From: Chryseobacterium gregarium DSM 19109
GTDB lineage: Bacteria > Bacteroidota > Bacteroidia > Flavobacteriales > Weeksellaceae
Length of the DNA: 64,000 nucleotides
Reading direction: 5' to 3'
Assembly (NCBI RefSeq): GCF_000430845.1
Contig: NZ_AUMU01000012.1
Location: 87,640-151,639 of the forward strand
Numbering within the stretch: the stretch's first letter is position 1; every line of letters starts with the position of its first letter. Positions 26,278-35,748 of the stretch are shown here, one piece after another. The translations under genes were made by a program, and so were the position numbers. The notes under the pieces are model-generated. The model ran no database searches, was not told the origin of the DNA, and saw only the letters and a program-made list of their open reading frames with translations.

Positions 26278-28944
26278 ATGAAATTATATATTTCCAGGAT
26301 TATTCTTGGTATATTCTTACTGTCTGCACAAACTATATTTGCCCAAAACCTTTCCAAAAGCCAGTTTAAAGTAAAAGGAAACTGTGATATGTGCAAAGCC
26401 AGGATTGAGATCACAGCCCTAAAAGCAGGAGCCAGACATGCATCATATTCTGTTGATTCACAAACATTAACACTTGAAACAGAAAACAGCATTTCTACTG
26501 ATGATATCCTTAAAAAAGTGTCTGAAGCCGGCCATGACAATGAAAAATTCAAGGCACCGGATCCGGCGTATGAAGCCCTTCCGGGATGCTGTCACTATAA
26601 CAGAGCCCCGCAATCGGTAACCGCAAACGCACATGAGCATCATTCAAAAAAAGAGAATGAATTTTATGTAAAAGGAAACTGTGAATCCTGCAAGGCAAGA
26701 ATTGAGAAGGCCGCCCGAAATGCCGGTGCAGATACTGCCGAGTGGGATGCGGAAAAACAGTCAGTTACCTTAGCTTTTGATCCGGCAAAGACCTCTTCAG
26801 ATAAAATCCTGAAAAAAATTGCAGAGGCAGGGCATGATAATGAAAAGTACACATCCAGCGATACAACCTATAAAAATTTACCTTCCTGCTGCCTGTATGA
26901 CAGGGAAATCGCTTTTGGAGAACCCAATCCGAAAGTACATCTTGAAGAAGCTGCCGATTCAGGGCATGCAGACCATACCTCAGTGGAAAACCAAGGAAAA
27001 GATATCGAAGGCGTGACCGTAACAGGCTCAAAAGCCGCTACTTCTTTAAATAAAAAAGAAGCCGGTATGGTTTTCAATATCGACCGGAAAGAACTTTTAA
27101 AAGCAGCCTGCTGTAATTTATCAGAAAGTTTTGAAACGAATGCCACGGTTGATGTTTCCTTCAGCAATGCGGTAACAGGCACCAAGCAATTGAAAATGTT
27201 AGGTTTAGACCAGAAATACACGAGTTTAACAAAAGAATTATTGCCCGAAATCAGAGGCCTTGCATCGGCTTACGGATTAAACTTTATTCCAGGAAGGTGG
27301 ATTGAAAGCATTCAGCTGACAAAAGGCGGAAGCACGGTGACCAACGGTTATGAAAGCATCACCGGCCAGATCAATACCGAACTGCTGAAAAACGCTGAAA
27401 AACCTGAGACCTCCCTGAACCTTTTTGCTGATTTCAATGGCAGGGCTGAAGCCAACATTACCAGTGTTTCAAAAATCAATGACCAATGGTCCCAGACCTT
27501 CCTGCTGCACGGAAACGGAACGTTCGGTAATACGGATATGAATGATGACGGTTTTCTCGACCGGCCGAAAGGGACACAGATCAATGCGGCTTATCTGCTG
27601 AATTATAATGATCTGGAACATTCAGGATTCGGTTCGCATTTCGGAATCAATTTTATTAAAGACGAAAGAACTTCCGGACAGACCGGTTTTGACAAAACCA
27701 TTTCACAGGATAAACAGCCACTTTATGGTGTCGGGATTAATATTTCCAGGTTTCAGGCTTGGAATAAGACCGGTTATGTTTTCAAAGGAAAGCCTTACCA
27801 GAGCTTAGGCTGGATGAACCAGTATACTTTTCATCAGCAGGACAGCTTTTTCGGGCTGAGGGATTATTCCGGGAAGCAGCACACTTATTATTCCAACCTG
27901 ATTTTCGAGAGCATTCTCGGGAATACCAATCACAAGTATAAAGCGGGAGCCAGTTTTATGTATGACGGATATGATGAAATGTATCTGACGGATCATTTTA
28001 AAAGAAATGAAATCGTTCCCGGAGCTTTTGCAGAATATACACTCACCGGACTGAAATACACTTTAGTGGCAGGTGCAAGAGTGGATTTCCACAATCTGGC
28101 AGGGACACAGTTCACACCAAGGGTAAATTTCAAATATGACATCACTCCCCAGACAATCCTGAGGCTTTCTGCTGGAAGGGGATTCAGAACGGCCAATGTT
28201 TTTGCGGAAAGCCAGCAGTACTTTGCCTCTAATAGAAATATTCAGATTTTACAGAATGGCGGAAATATTTATGGCTTAAAACCGGAAGTTGCCTGGAATT
28301 ACGGAGCCAGCCTGCAGCAAGAGTTTAAAATATTCGGAAGAAAATCCACGGTTATCGCCGACTTTTTCAGGACAGATTTTCAGGATCAGGTCATCGCAGA
28401 CCTGGACCGTTCGCCGCAGCAACTGGTATTTTATAATCTGGACGGAAAATCTTTCGCCCACTCTTTTCAGACCCAGTGGGATTTTATGCCTTTTAAAAAC
28501 TTTGAAGTAAGGCTGGCCTATAAATATTATGATGTGCAGGCAGATTATCTGGACGGAAGGCGGGCAATCCCGTTTATGGCGAAAAACAGAGGCTTTGTGA
28601 ATCTCGCTTATGCAACTGATAAAAACAATAAAGGCGGATTCTGGAGTTTTGATACGACTTTAAACTGGATTGGGAAACAAAGGCTCCCTGATACGTCAAC
28701 CAGTCCTGAAGCATTTCAGCTGCCGGCATATTCAGAATCCTATGCTGTCCTGAATGCACAGATTTCCAGAAATTTCAATAAAAAAATCAGAATGTATGTA
28801 GGCGGGGAAAATCTGACTTCTTATTATCAGAAAAATGCAATTGTCGATGTTAAAAATCCTTTCGGAAATTATTTTGACGGCGGCATGGTGTATGCCCCGG
28901 TTATGAAAGCTAATGTTTATGTTGGTTTTGACGTAAATTTTTAA
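26278..28944 (+). CDS. TonB-dependent receptor with two N-terminal HMA metal-binding domains
   Basis: An 888-residue outer-membrane transporter. After a signal peptide (to about residue 22) come two repeats of a heavy-metal-associated domain: residues about 28-105 with Cys36/Cys39 in KGNCDMCKARIE and about 127-205 with Cys135/Cys138 in KGNCESCKARIE. Each ends in a LPxCCxY motif. The plug (GVTVTGSKAATSL ... GYESITGQINTEL) and a 22-strand-type barrel follow, ending ...VYVGFDVNF. In most relatives a carboxypeptidase-like domain would occupy the N-terminus. The CxxC sites point to copper or a similar soft metal as cargo or signal. Confidence 0.9.
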   Translation: MKLYISRIILGIFLLSAQTIFAQNLSKSQFKVKGNCDMCKARIEITALKAGARHASYSVDSQTLTLETENSISTDDILKKVSEAGHDNEKFKAPDPAYEALPGCCHYNRAPQSVTANAHEHHSKKENEFYVKGNCESCKARIEKAARNAGADTAEWDAEKQSVTLAFDPAKTSSDKILKKIAEAGHDNEKYTSSDTTYKNLPSCCLYDREIAFGEPNPKVHLEEAADSGHADHTSVENQGKDIEGVTVTGSKAATSLNKKEAGMVFNIDRKELLKAACCNLSESFETNATVDVSFSNAVTGTKQLKMLGLDQKYTSLTKELLPEIRGLASAYGLNFIPGRWIESIQLTKGGSTVTNGYESITGQINTELLKNAEKPETSLNLFADFNGRAEANITSVSKINDQWSQTFLLHGNGTFGNTDMNDDGFLDRPKGTQINAAYLLNYNDLEHSGFGSHFGINFIKDERTSGQTGFDKTISQDKQPLYGVGINISRFQAWNKTGYVFKGKPYQSLGWMNQYTFHQQDSFFGLRDYSGKQHTYYSNLIFESILGNTNHKYKAGASFMYDGYDEMYLTDHFKRNEIVPGAFAEYTLTGLKYTLVAGARVDFHNLAGTQFTPRVNFKYDITPQTILRLSAGRGFRTANVFAESQQYFASNRNIQILQNGGNIYGLKPEVAWNYGASLQQEFKIFGRKSTVIADFFRTDFQDQVIADLDRSPQQLVFYNLDGKSFAHSFQTQWDFMPFKNFEVRLAYKYYDVQADYLDGRRAIPFMAKNRGFVNLAYATDKNNKGGFWSFDTTLNWIGKQRLPDTSTSPEAFQLPAYSESYAVLNAQISRNFNKKIRMYVGGENLTSYYQKNAIVDVKNPFGNYFDGGMVYAPVMKANVYVGFDVNF

Positions 28945-29268
28945 TCCAATTAACCGCAACAGACTTAAAGATTTAAACATCAGTTATCTGAACTTAACAT
29001 GATAGGCATGGCTCCAATATTTAATGTGTTCGGACCCATGCTTTTTCGTATCTTTATACTAAAGCAGATCCTTGTCACAAGCTTATTTTTGAAGTCTACT
29101 CATTTTCACGGCTAAAACCGGAAGCATAAACCACAGATTTCAGAAAAGGTATATCCCGGGAAAAAAGTACAATATTTAGCGATTTTTATCTAATGATTTG
29201 GAACAATATCTGCCATACATTTGTGTCATCAAAACAGAACAACATTAAATAATTAAATACAAAACATT
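28945..29268. other. 324-base gap before osmC
   Basis: No convincing gene. The right end holds a -7 element TACATTTG (29216-29223) for osmC. The rest is unremarkable AT-rich sequence. Confidence 0.5.
29216..29223 (+). promoter_or_regulatory. -7 promoter element of osmC
   Basis: TACATTTG matches TAnnTTTG, 46 bases before the ATG, with TTTG at 29197-29200 upstream. Confidence 0.5.
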
Positions 29269-29688
29269 ATGAAACGTAACGCAACAGCCGTTTGGAACGG
29301 TACCGTAAAAGAAGGAAAAGGTCATTTAACCACCCAAAGCACTACCCTGAATCAGACTCAGTATTCTTTCAGCAGCCGTTTTGAAGAAGGTGTAGGAACC
29401 AATCCTGAAGAATTGCTGGCAGCGGCCCACGCCGGATGCTTCACGATGAAACTGAGCGCAGAACTTTCCCAGGCCGGTTTCACGCCTGAAGAATTGACTA
29501 CAAAATCAGTTATCACACTGGATCCGGGTATCGGCAAAATCACAAAATCCGAATTGACATTAACCGCAAAAGTTCCCGGAATTTCTGAAGAAGAATTCCA
29601 GAAATATGCGAAGATCGCTGAAGAAGGATGTCCTGTAAGTGCAGCTTTCAATTTTGAAATTACATTAGAAGCTACTTTGGCTCAGTAA
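29269..29688 (+). CDS. osmC: OsmC-family peroxiredoxin
   Basis: A 139-residue thiol peroxidase that reduces organic hydroperoxides. Both active cysteines are present: AAHAGCFTM (peroxidatic) and [10 protein letters not shown] (resolving), in the usual OsmC frame beginning [14 protein letters not shown]. It is a single gene with its own promoter; a hairpin with an 11-base stem follows at 29776-29808. Confidence 0.93.
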   Translation: MKRNATAVWNGTVKEGKGHLTTQSTTLNQTQYSFSSRFEEGVGTNPEELLAAAHAGCFTMKLSAELSQAGFTPEELTTKSVITLDPGIGKITKSELTLTAKVPGISEEEFQKYAKIAEEGCPVSAAFNFEITLEATLAQ

Positions 29689-29775
29689 TTTAAACTGGAA
29701 AATAAAATTATCCCTGTTATTCCGTAAGAATCTGAATTATTTATCCGGATTGATAAAACGGAAGATGAATAATAA

Positions 29776-29808
29776 TTAAATCTGAGATATTGAATACCTC
29801 AGATTTAA
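29776..29808 (+). terminator. Hairpin after osmC
   Basis: TTAAATCTGAG / CTCAGATTTAA with an 11-base loop, followed by TTTT. It is 87 bases past the osmC stop and ends just before the TetR operator. Confidence 0.5.
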
Positions 29809-29817
29809 TTTTAAAAT

Positions 29818-29851
29818 AAAATATACCGATTGGTATATTTTTGTATATTTG
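29818..29851 (+). promoter_or_regulatory. TetR operator palindrome and promoter
   Basis: ATATACC-GATT-GGTATAT (29821-29838), with matching A/T flanks out to 29818-29841, is a near-perfect palindrome of the size TetR dimers bind. Overlapping or abutting -7 elements TATTTTTG (29836) and TATATTTG (29844-29851) follow, 20 to 28 bases before the tetR start. A bound repressor would block the polymerase, so autoregulation of the operon is likely. Confidence 0.75.
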
Positions 29852-29871
29852 TAAAATATTCCCATAGAAAA

Positions 29872-30477
29872 ATGTCAAAAGCGGAAAAGACCAGACAATT
29901 CATTATCGAGAAAACAGCAGCTTTATTCAATACCAAAGGATATACTTCCACCTCTCTTTCTGACATCACAGAAGCCACGGGACTGACGAAAGGGAGTATC
30001 TACGGAAATTTTGAAAATAAAGATGAAGTTGCTCTTGAAGCCTACAAATACAATTCAGGATGGCTTGGAAAAAATATGTCTCAATCGCTTGGTGAAGAAT
30101 TTCCTGATACCATTGAGAAATTAAAAGCTTTTGTCACTTTCTACCGCAAAAACTGGAAAACAGTGTTTGAAAATGGCGGTTGCCCTTTGATGAATGCAGC
30201 AACGGAAGCCGATGACACTTTTCCCGATTTGAAAAAGCAGGTTACAAAATCTTTTGAGGAATGGATTTCTAAAGTTTCTAACGTTATCTCAGATGGGCAA
30301 AAAAACGGGGAAATCAATAAAAAAGCTGATGCTGAAGAATATGCATCACTCTTCATTATGTTGATTGAGGGTGGAATTTTATTATCCAAAACTACCGGAA
30401 ACAAGAAGTTTTTAAACCGGGCTTTAGATAAAATCCTCAATATTATTGACAAAGAATTAAACATTATTCCATCATAA
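29872..30477 (+). CDS. TetR/AcrR-family repressor
   Basis: A 201-residue regulator beginning at 29872 (MSKAEKTRQFIIEKTAALF); the frame is open from 29830, but that start lies within the operator. The N-terminal helix-turn-helix is typical (TSTSLSDITEATGLTKGSIYGNFENKDEVALEAYKY). The C-terminal ligand domain includes GGCPLMNAATEADD, a pattern seen in the TetR_C group near YxaF/LmrA types. It heads an operon with a thiolase, a thioesterase and a ketoacyl synthase, so an acyl-CoA or fatty acid is a natural inducer candidate. Confidence 0.92.
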   Translation: MSKAEKTRQFIIEKTAALFNTKGYTSTSLSDITEATGLTKGSIYGNFENKDEVALEAYKYNSGWLGKNMSQSLGEEFPDTIEKLKAFVTFYRKNWKTVFENGGCPLMNAATEADDTFPDLKKQVTKSFEEWISKVSNVISDGQKNGEINKKADAEEYASLFIMLIEGGILLSKTTGNKKFLNRALDKILNIIDKELNIIPS

Positions 30478-30487
30478 ACTTTACCAT

Positions 30488-31756
30488 ATGGAAACAAAAA
30501 AAGTAGCAATTATAGGATACAACAGAATTCCGTTTGCCAGAATCAATACAGCGTATGCAGACCATGGGAATCAGGACTTACTGGTTTCTGCCCTAAATGG
30601 ATTAATTGACAACTATAACCTTAAAGGAAAACTGTTGGGCGAAGTGGCCGGAGGTGCGGTCATCAAACATATTTCCGAAAGCAACCTCATCCGAGAATCC
30701 GTCATGAATACTTCGCTGGATCCTGCAACCCCTGCCTGTGATCTGCAACAGGCCTGTGACACAGGAATTGAAGCAGCAATCTATATCGGAAACAAAATTG
30801 CTCTGGGACAAATCGAAAGCGGAATTGCCTGCGGTGTTGAAGCCATGAGCAACATTCCTTTTGAATCTTCATTAAGATTAAGAAAAGCTTTATTAAAAGC
30901 CAATAAGGAAAAATCCGCCTTCGGAAAAATCAAGCAGCTCTTACATCCAAAACTGAAAGACTGGATGCCGGTTCCGTACAAAGGACAGGAGCCAAAAACA
31001 GGTTTGGTAATGGGTGGGCACACAGAAATTACGGCAAAATACTATCAGATTTCCCGTGAAGATCAGGATCACCTGGCTTTTAAAAGCCATCAGAATATGG
31101 CGAAAGCTTATGATGAAGGATTTTTTGAAGATATGATTACGCCGGCGTTTGGTTTAGATAAAGACAACAATCTTCGCCGTGATACAAGCCTGGAAAAATT
31201 AGCTTCGTTAAAACCGGCCTTCGATAAACAAAACGGAACGTTAACAGCCGGAAATTCGACGCCTTTTACGGACGGAGCCTCCGCGGTTTTACTGGCGAGT
31301 GAAGAATGGGCAAAAGCAAATAACCTCCCGGTTTTAGCATACATTACATTTTCAGAAGTGGCAGGAATTGAATATGTTGAAAACAGACAGAATTTATTAT
31401 TAGCTCCTGTTTTCGCTGCCGACAGAATGCTGAAAAAAGCAGGCATGAACCTGGAAGATTTTGATTATTATGAAATTCATGAAGCTTTTGCGGCACAGGT
31501 TTTAGCCACCTTAAAAATCTGGGAAAATGATGATCTGGCTAGAAAATTCGGATTGGAAAAAGCATTAGGGAAAATTGATCGGAATAAGCTGAATGTAAAA
31601 GGGGGAAGCCTTGCCGCAGCGCATCCATTTGCCGCAACAGGCGCAAGAATTATAGGGACTTTAGCCAAATTACTGAATGACAAAGGAAGCGGAAAAGGAT
31701 TTATATCCATTTGTGCAGCGCGCGGACAAGGGGTAACAATGATTTTAGAAAAATAA
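30488..31756 (+). CDS. Acetyl-CoA C-acyltransferase (thiolase, FadI/FadA type)
   Basis: A 422-residue thiolase. The nucleophile is Cys90 in LQQACDTG; the other catalytic positions are His in EIHEAFAAQ and in AAAHPFAATGAR, and Cys in ISICAARGQG. The family catalyses reversible thiolytic cleavage of 3-ketoacyl-CoA. The usual GGAIALGHP reads GGSLAAAHP here, a small deviation. It starts ten bases after tetR. No partner FadB/FadJ gene is in the window. Confidence 0.9.
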   Translation: METKKVAIIGYNRIPFARINTAYADHGNQDLLVSALNGLIDNYNLKGKLLGEVAGGAVIKHISESNLIRESVMNTSLDPATPACDLQQACDTGIEAAIYIGNKIALGQIESGIACGVEAMSNIPFESSLRLRKALLKANKEKSAFGKIKQLLHPKLKDWMPVPYKGQEPKTGLVMGGHTEITAKYYQISREDQDHLAFKSHQNMAKAYDEGFFEDMITPAFGLDKDNNLRRDTSLEKLASLKPAFDKQNGTLTAGNSTPFTDGASAVLLASEEWAKANNLPVLAYITFSEVAGIEYVENRQNLLLAPVFAADRMLKKAGMNLEDFDYYEIHEAFAAQVLATLKIWENDDLARKFGLEKALGKIDRNKLNVKGGSLAAAHPFAATGARIIGTLAKLLNDKGSGKGFISICAARGQGVTMILEK

Positions 31757-31758
31757 AT

Positions 31759-32184
31759 ATGGATAAATTACAGGTATTGCAGTCCTTTGTCGGGAAAGAA
31801 TTTACCGAATCGCCTTCTCCTTTTATGAGGTGGCTGAATCCTATCGTCATCTCTGCGGAAGAAGGCAGGATAGAATTTCAGTATACGGTAAGAACAGAAT
31901 GGCTGAACCCGATGGGAAACCTTCATGGCGGTGTTACAGCAGCCATTATCGACGACGTTATCGGCGCAACCATGTTTTCCCTTAACGAAAAAACCTTTAT
32001 CGTTACGGTAAATAACAGCATCGATTATTTTTCAGGTGCCAAAGAAAATGATAATATTGTAGCCGAAACGAAAATCATTAAAAGAGGAAAGCAGTTCATC
32101 AATGCACAGTGTGAAATCTGGAATGCAGATAAAACAAGATTAATTGCAAGAGGAACCTCTAATTTATTCAAAACCAACAGTTAA
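31759..32184 (+). CDS. PaaI-family hotdog thioesterase
   Basis: A 141-residue hotdog-fold protein starting at 31759, two bases after the thiolase stop. The core NPMGNLHGGVTAAIIDDVIGAT holds the conserved Asn, His-Gly-Gly and acidic residue of the PaaI/YdiI acyl-CoA thioesterase active site. It probably frees CoA from an acyl or ketoacyl product of the operon. The next gene begins at the base after its stop codon. Confidence 0.88.
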   Translation: MDKLQVLQSFVGKEFTESPSPFMRWLNPIVISAEEGRIEFQYTVRTEWLNPMGNLHGGVTAAIIDDVIGATMFSLNEKTFIVTVNNSIDYFSGAKENDNIVAETKIIKRGKQFINAQCEIWNADKTRLIARGTSNLFKTNS

Positions 32185-33426
32185 ATGAAAAGAGTAGTTA
32201 TTACGGGGCTGGGCGCGGTGACGCCTTTGGGAAACAATGTTGAAGAATTCTGGCGGAACAGCGTCAACGGTGTGAGCGGAGCCAACAGAATCACCCATTT
32301 TGATACCGAAAAATTTAAAGTGCATTTTGCATGTGAAGTTAAAAATTTTGATCCGAAAGTTCATCTGACGCATAATGAAATCAAACGGAGCGATTTATTT
32401 TCGCAATATGCCATGTACTCTACCGCGGAAGCCCTTAAAGATTCCGGGCTTGAACTGGAAAATATGGATCCGTTCGATACAGGAGTCATCTGGGGAACCG
32501 GACAGGGCGGCATGTGGACTTTTGAAAGTGAAGTGGTGGAGTTCACAAAAGGAGACGGCACCCCGAGATTTAATCCGTTTTTCGTCCCTAAGTTTATTGC
32601 CAATATGGCCTCCGGAATGATCTCTATGAAATTCGGTCTTCAGGGAATTAATTATACCACTATTTCTGCCTGTGCCACCGGAAACACAGCGATCATGGAT
32701 GCTTTTAATTATATCAGATTAGGGAAAGCGAAAGTAATTGTCAGCGGCGGTTCTGAAGCAGCAGTTACCCCGGCTTCAGTCGGCGGTTTTTCTATTATGA
32801 AAGCAATGTCTACAAGAAATGATGATTTTGCTACTGCAAGCCGGCCTTATGATGCAGACCGGGACGGCTTTGTTATGGGAGAAGGTGCCGGGTCTCTGAT
32901 TCTTGAGGAATATGAGCACGCCAAAGCAAGAGGAGCAAGAATCTATGCGGAATTGGTTGGAGCAGCCATGACGGCCGATGCATATCATATGACAGCACCG
33001 CATCCGGATGGAATCGGAGCCATCAAGGCAATGCAGCTGGCACTTGATGAAGCGGGAATCAATACAGAGGATATTGATTATATCAACCCACATGCGACTT
33101 CTACCCCAATGGGAGACCTGGTTGAGCTCAACGGGATCAACAAGTTATTTAAAGGAAGCAAAGGTTTGGACATCAGTGCCACAAAATCAATGACGGGCCA
33201 CCTGCTCGGAGCCGCCGGAGCCGCCGAAGCCATTCTTTCGATCAAAGCCATTGAAAACGGAATTATTCCCCCAACGATCAACCTTCATAACATTGATGAA
33301 AATATCCCGAAAGACCTGAACATTGTTTTCGGAGAAGCTAAAGAAAAAAACATACAGTATGCTTTAAGCAATGCATTTGGTTTCGGTGGACATAACGCAA
33401 CACTGGTCTTTAAGAAATTCAAGTAA
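32185..33426 (+). CDS. fabF: Beta-ketoacyl-[ACP] synthase II-like (FabF)
   Basis: A 413-residue condensing enzyme. The catalytic triad is complete: Cys163 in TISACATGN, His303 in NPHATSTP and His339 in MTGHLLGAAGAAEA. FabF normally elongates acyl-ACP with malonyl-ACP. Here it lies in a TetR-controlled operon with a thiolase and thioesterase and without an acyl carrier protein. It may therefore be an accessory synthase rather than the main fatty-acid enzyme. A 13-pair hairpin follows the stop codon. Confidence 0.92.
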   Translation: MKRVVITGLGAVTPLGNNVEEFWRNSVNGVSGANRITHFDTEKFKVHFACEVKNFDPKVHLTHNEIKRSDLFSQYAMYSTAEALKDSGLELENMDPFDTGVIWGTGQGGMWTFESEVVEFTKGDGTPRFNPFFVPKFIANMASGMISMKFGLQGINYTTISACATGNTAIMDAFNYIRLGKAKVIVSGGSEAAVTPASVGGFSIMKAMSTRNDDFATASRPYDADRDGFVMGEGAGSLILEEYEHAKARGARIYAELVGAAMTADAYHMTAPHPDGIGAIKAMQLALDEAGINTEDIDYINPHATSTPMGDLVELNGINKLFKGSKGLDISATKSMTGHLLGAAGAAEAILSIKAIENGIIPPTINLHNIDENIPKDLNIVFGEAKEKNIQYALSNAFGFGGHNATLVFKKFK

Positions 33427-33437
33427 GCAAAATATAA

Positions 33438-33474
33438 TACATAAAAAGCAGTCTAAATGAATGCTTTTTATGTA
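33438..33474 (+). terminator. Terminator of the tetR-fabF operon
   Basis: TACATAAAAAGCA / TGCTTTTTATGTA, a perfect 13-base stem with an 11-base loop, just after fabF. Confidence 0.75.
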
Positions 33475-33499
33475 GTTTATGAAAATATTTATAGTTGAA

Positions 33500-33928
33500 T
33501 TAATCAGGATCCTGATCCGGAATAAAAAAATCATCCGCACCGTCTGTTATCGGGATATACAGCCGCTCCCATACTGTGCCTTCAGCCATATCCCAGCTGT
33601 GCCCTTTTCCCTCAAGGTCTTCCGCCAGAAGAATAATTCCCGGCTCAATCATAAATGTAGACCCATCCATTACTTTAAACCGTATATTTCCTTTTAAAGT
33701 AACCACATACTGCCTTCGTGGAGCGGGATGCTCATCTTTTTCCCACGCTTCCGTTGTATTACTGAGCCAAAATGCCGTTGTATTCATGTGCTTTAAGGTA
33801 GGGATTTTTCCTTTTTCAAAAGTACATGAGCCGTCAGGCGTATTGATCAACCGGATTGCAGGAATAAATCCTGATGTGTCTTCTGTATCGGTGTTCGTAT
33901 GATTATTTTGTTTAATCTGTATGTCCAT
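33500..33928 (-). CDS. Cupin-fold protein, unknown function
   Basis: About 142 residues from the ATG at 33928. A beta-rich cupin-like core is visible (HPAPRRQYVVTLKGNIRFKVMDGSTFMIEPGIILLAEDLEGKGHSWDM), with HPAPRRQ and GKGHSWD at places where cupins carry ligands for a metal. The enzyme or sensor role is not known. It is a single gene, convergent with the fabF operon, and the sequence upstream of it holds no clear promoter. Confidence 0.7.
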   Translation of the reverse strand: MDIQIKQNNHTNTDTEDTSGFIPAIRLINTPDGSCTFEKGKIPTLKHMNTTAFWLSNTTEAWEKDEHPAPRRQYVVTLKGNIRFKVMDGSTFMIEPGIILLAEDLEGKGHSWDMAEGTVWERLYIPITDGADDFFIPDQDPD

Positions 33929-34139
33929 AGCATCTGTTCTGCAAGTATTACACCAAGACATGTACCTTTAATTAGGTTTTTTATTCATCATTTATAGTAC
34001 ATAAACTTCCATTTCCAATATGGTTTATATCCGGATTATCATGCAGGCACCTTTAAAGATCTGTTGCTTACCACATTTTTAAAAGCTGTGACCTTTATAA
34101 ATTGACCCGTTGAATTTCAGTGTGTAATTGTGAAAACAA

Positions 34140-34169
34140 AAAAGCAGCCTGAACAAACCGGCTGCTTTT
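34140..34169. terminator. Terminator of the L,D-transpeptidase-like gene
   Basis: AAAAGCAGCC / GGCTGCTTTT, ten-pair stem with a ten-base loop and T/A runs on both sides, 19 bases after the reverse-strand stop. Confidence 0.8.
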
Positions 34170-34188
34170 ATTTTCTTATGCATTTTTA

Positions 34189-34944
34189 CTATGCTTTTAA
34201 CCATTCTGATTTTGACAGGTAATTCTGATCAGGGTAATAAATAAAAAGGCAGTTTCTTCCTTTTATGGTATTAATGATCGGCTGGGTAAGATCTCTCGGA
34301 ACCGCAGGACAACCCCAGCTTCTCCCGATTCTCTTGTGCACTGCAGCAAAATCCTCACTTACGTAATCTGCTCCGTGCATCACAATTGCCCTTTTGTAAG
34401 CGGCATCATTAAAACCTTTATCCATTCCCAGCAATTTCAGAGAATATCCGTTGTCGCCGTTATACGTAGCATCCGTGATGTAAAACCCTAAGCTGCTCTG
34501 AAGCGAACTGTTGGTATTCGAAAAATTGGTTGCAAATTCTTCACCTGTGTTTTTCCCGTGGGCTACCAGTGAATTGAATAATACCTTTTTCTCTTCCGTG
34601 TCAATCACCCAAAGTCTCTTCGTATTGGAAGACATGGAAAAATCACATACCGTTAATAAATGAGCATCCTGATTAAGCAAACCAGCTTTCTTCAAATTTT
34701 CAAAACCTGTTAAGGCTTTAAAGAAAACTTCTTCGTTAAGTTCGTGCCCTTCTTCAAACGTAATGGATTTATACAATGCTTCTGATGAAGATCCTGTACC
34801 TGCTGCCTTTTCAGACTTCATGCCGGTTAATTTTTCAATCTTTTTTGTATTGTTTTCATTGGCTTCATTTCCCTTTTTAGGAGACAGATAAAATGAAGTC
34901 GTTACCATGTAGACAATACCTAATAAGCTATAAATTCCTTTCAT
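34189..34944 (-). CDS. Murein L,D-transpeptidase-like (YkuD_2) secreted protein
   Basis: A 251-residue exported protein with an N-terminal hydrophobic signal (GIYSLLGIVYMVTTSFYL), a Ser/Lys-rich linker and a YkuD_2-type catalytic domain. The site is recognisable: IVMHGADYV (His), then HKRIGRSWGCPAVP with the catalytic Cys in SWGC. L,D-transpeptidases of this fold make 3-3 crosslinks or attach proteins in peptidoglycan. The YkuD_2 group is less studied and may have another wall-related role. Confidence 0.85.
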   Translation of the reverse strand: MKGIYSLLGIVYMVTTSFYLSPKKGNEANENNTKKIEKLTGMKSEKAAGTGSSSEALYKSITFEEGHELNEEVFFKALTGFENLKKAGLLNQDAHLLTVCDFSMSSNTKRLWVIDTEEKKVLFNSLVAHGKNTGEEFATNFSNTNSSLQSSLGFYITDATYNGDNGYSLKLLGMDKGFNDAAYKRAIVMHGADYVSEDFAAVHKRIGRSWGCPAVPRDLTQPIINTIKGRNCLFIYYPDQNYLSKSEWLKA

Positions 34945-35072
34945 TAAAATATTATGTTAAATACATTTCAGTCTGCAAATGTATAAAACATAACGGTGAA
35001 CGCCATATAACTCTAAAAAATTTAACGCTATTTAAGAAACTTTAACTTACTGATTTTGTGATTTAAAACTCA

Positions 35073-35516
35073 TTATTCATGTGTATCAGAAACAAATTCC
35101 AGACTGACGGAATTCATACAATACCGCATTCCCGTAGGCTTCGGGCCGTCATCAAAAACATGGCCGAGATGAGAGTCACATCTTTTACAGAGTACCTCTA
35201 CCCGCTCCATTCCGTATGCCGTATCTCTCTTATAATATACGCCTTCTTTATCTGCTTCAAAAAAACTCGGCCATCCGCAGCTGCTTGAAAATTTTGAATC
35301 TGACCGGAACAAATGGTTTCCGCAGACGGCACAGTAATATTCCCCCAACTCATCAAACTCATTATATTTTCCGGTAAACGGACGTTCAGTTGCCGCTTCT
35401 CTTGAGATGGCATATAATTCAGGAGCCAATATTTTTTTCCATTCTTCGTTGGAAACATCCAGTTTCGTGTGATCTGTCCGGGAATAATATGGATTATTTT
35501 TTGCTTCGTTTTCCAT
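35073..35516 (-). CDS. msrB: Peptide-methionine (R)-S-oxide reductase
   Basis: A 147-residue repair enzyme that reduces methionine R-sulfoxide in proteins. Both zinc pairs are present (YCAVCGNHLF and CKRCDSHLGHVF), as are the SSCGWPSF loop and the catalytic Cys in MRYCMNSVSLEF. There is no signal peptide, so it is cytoplasmic. It is a single reverse-strand gene. Confidence 0.96.
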   Translation of the reverse strand: MENEAKNNPYYSRTDHTKLDVSNEEWKKILAPELYAISREAATERPFTGKYNEFDELGEYYCAVCGNHLFRSDSKFSSSCGWPSFFEADKEGVYYKRDTAYGMERVEVLCKRCDSHLGHVFDDGPKPTGMRYCMNSVSLEFVSDTHE

Positions 35517-35748
35517 GAGGTTTGCTTAATGAATTTTTTATCAGCTAAAATCAAACCATAATAGCTCCAAAGTCTTTAATTTTAATTATTTTTAAGTGAT
35601 CTGTTTAAAACCGTGAGTCAGCAGGGCAATAATTTTTTGATTTTCAAAATCCTGCGGGTTTACTTCCGGATCCAGACCGGATGAATAAACGATTATGACG
35701 GATAATTGTATAATATAAATTTATTACCCATTGTGGTATACTGACGAT

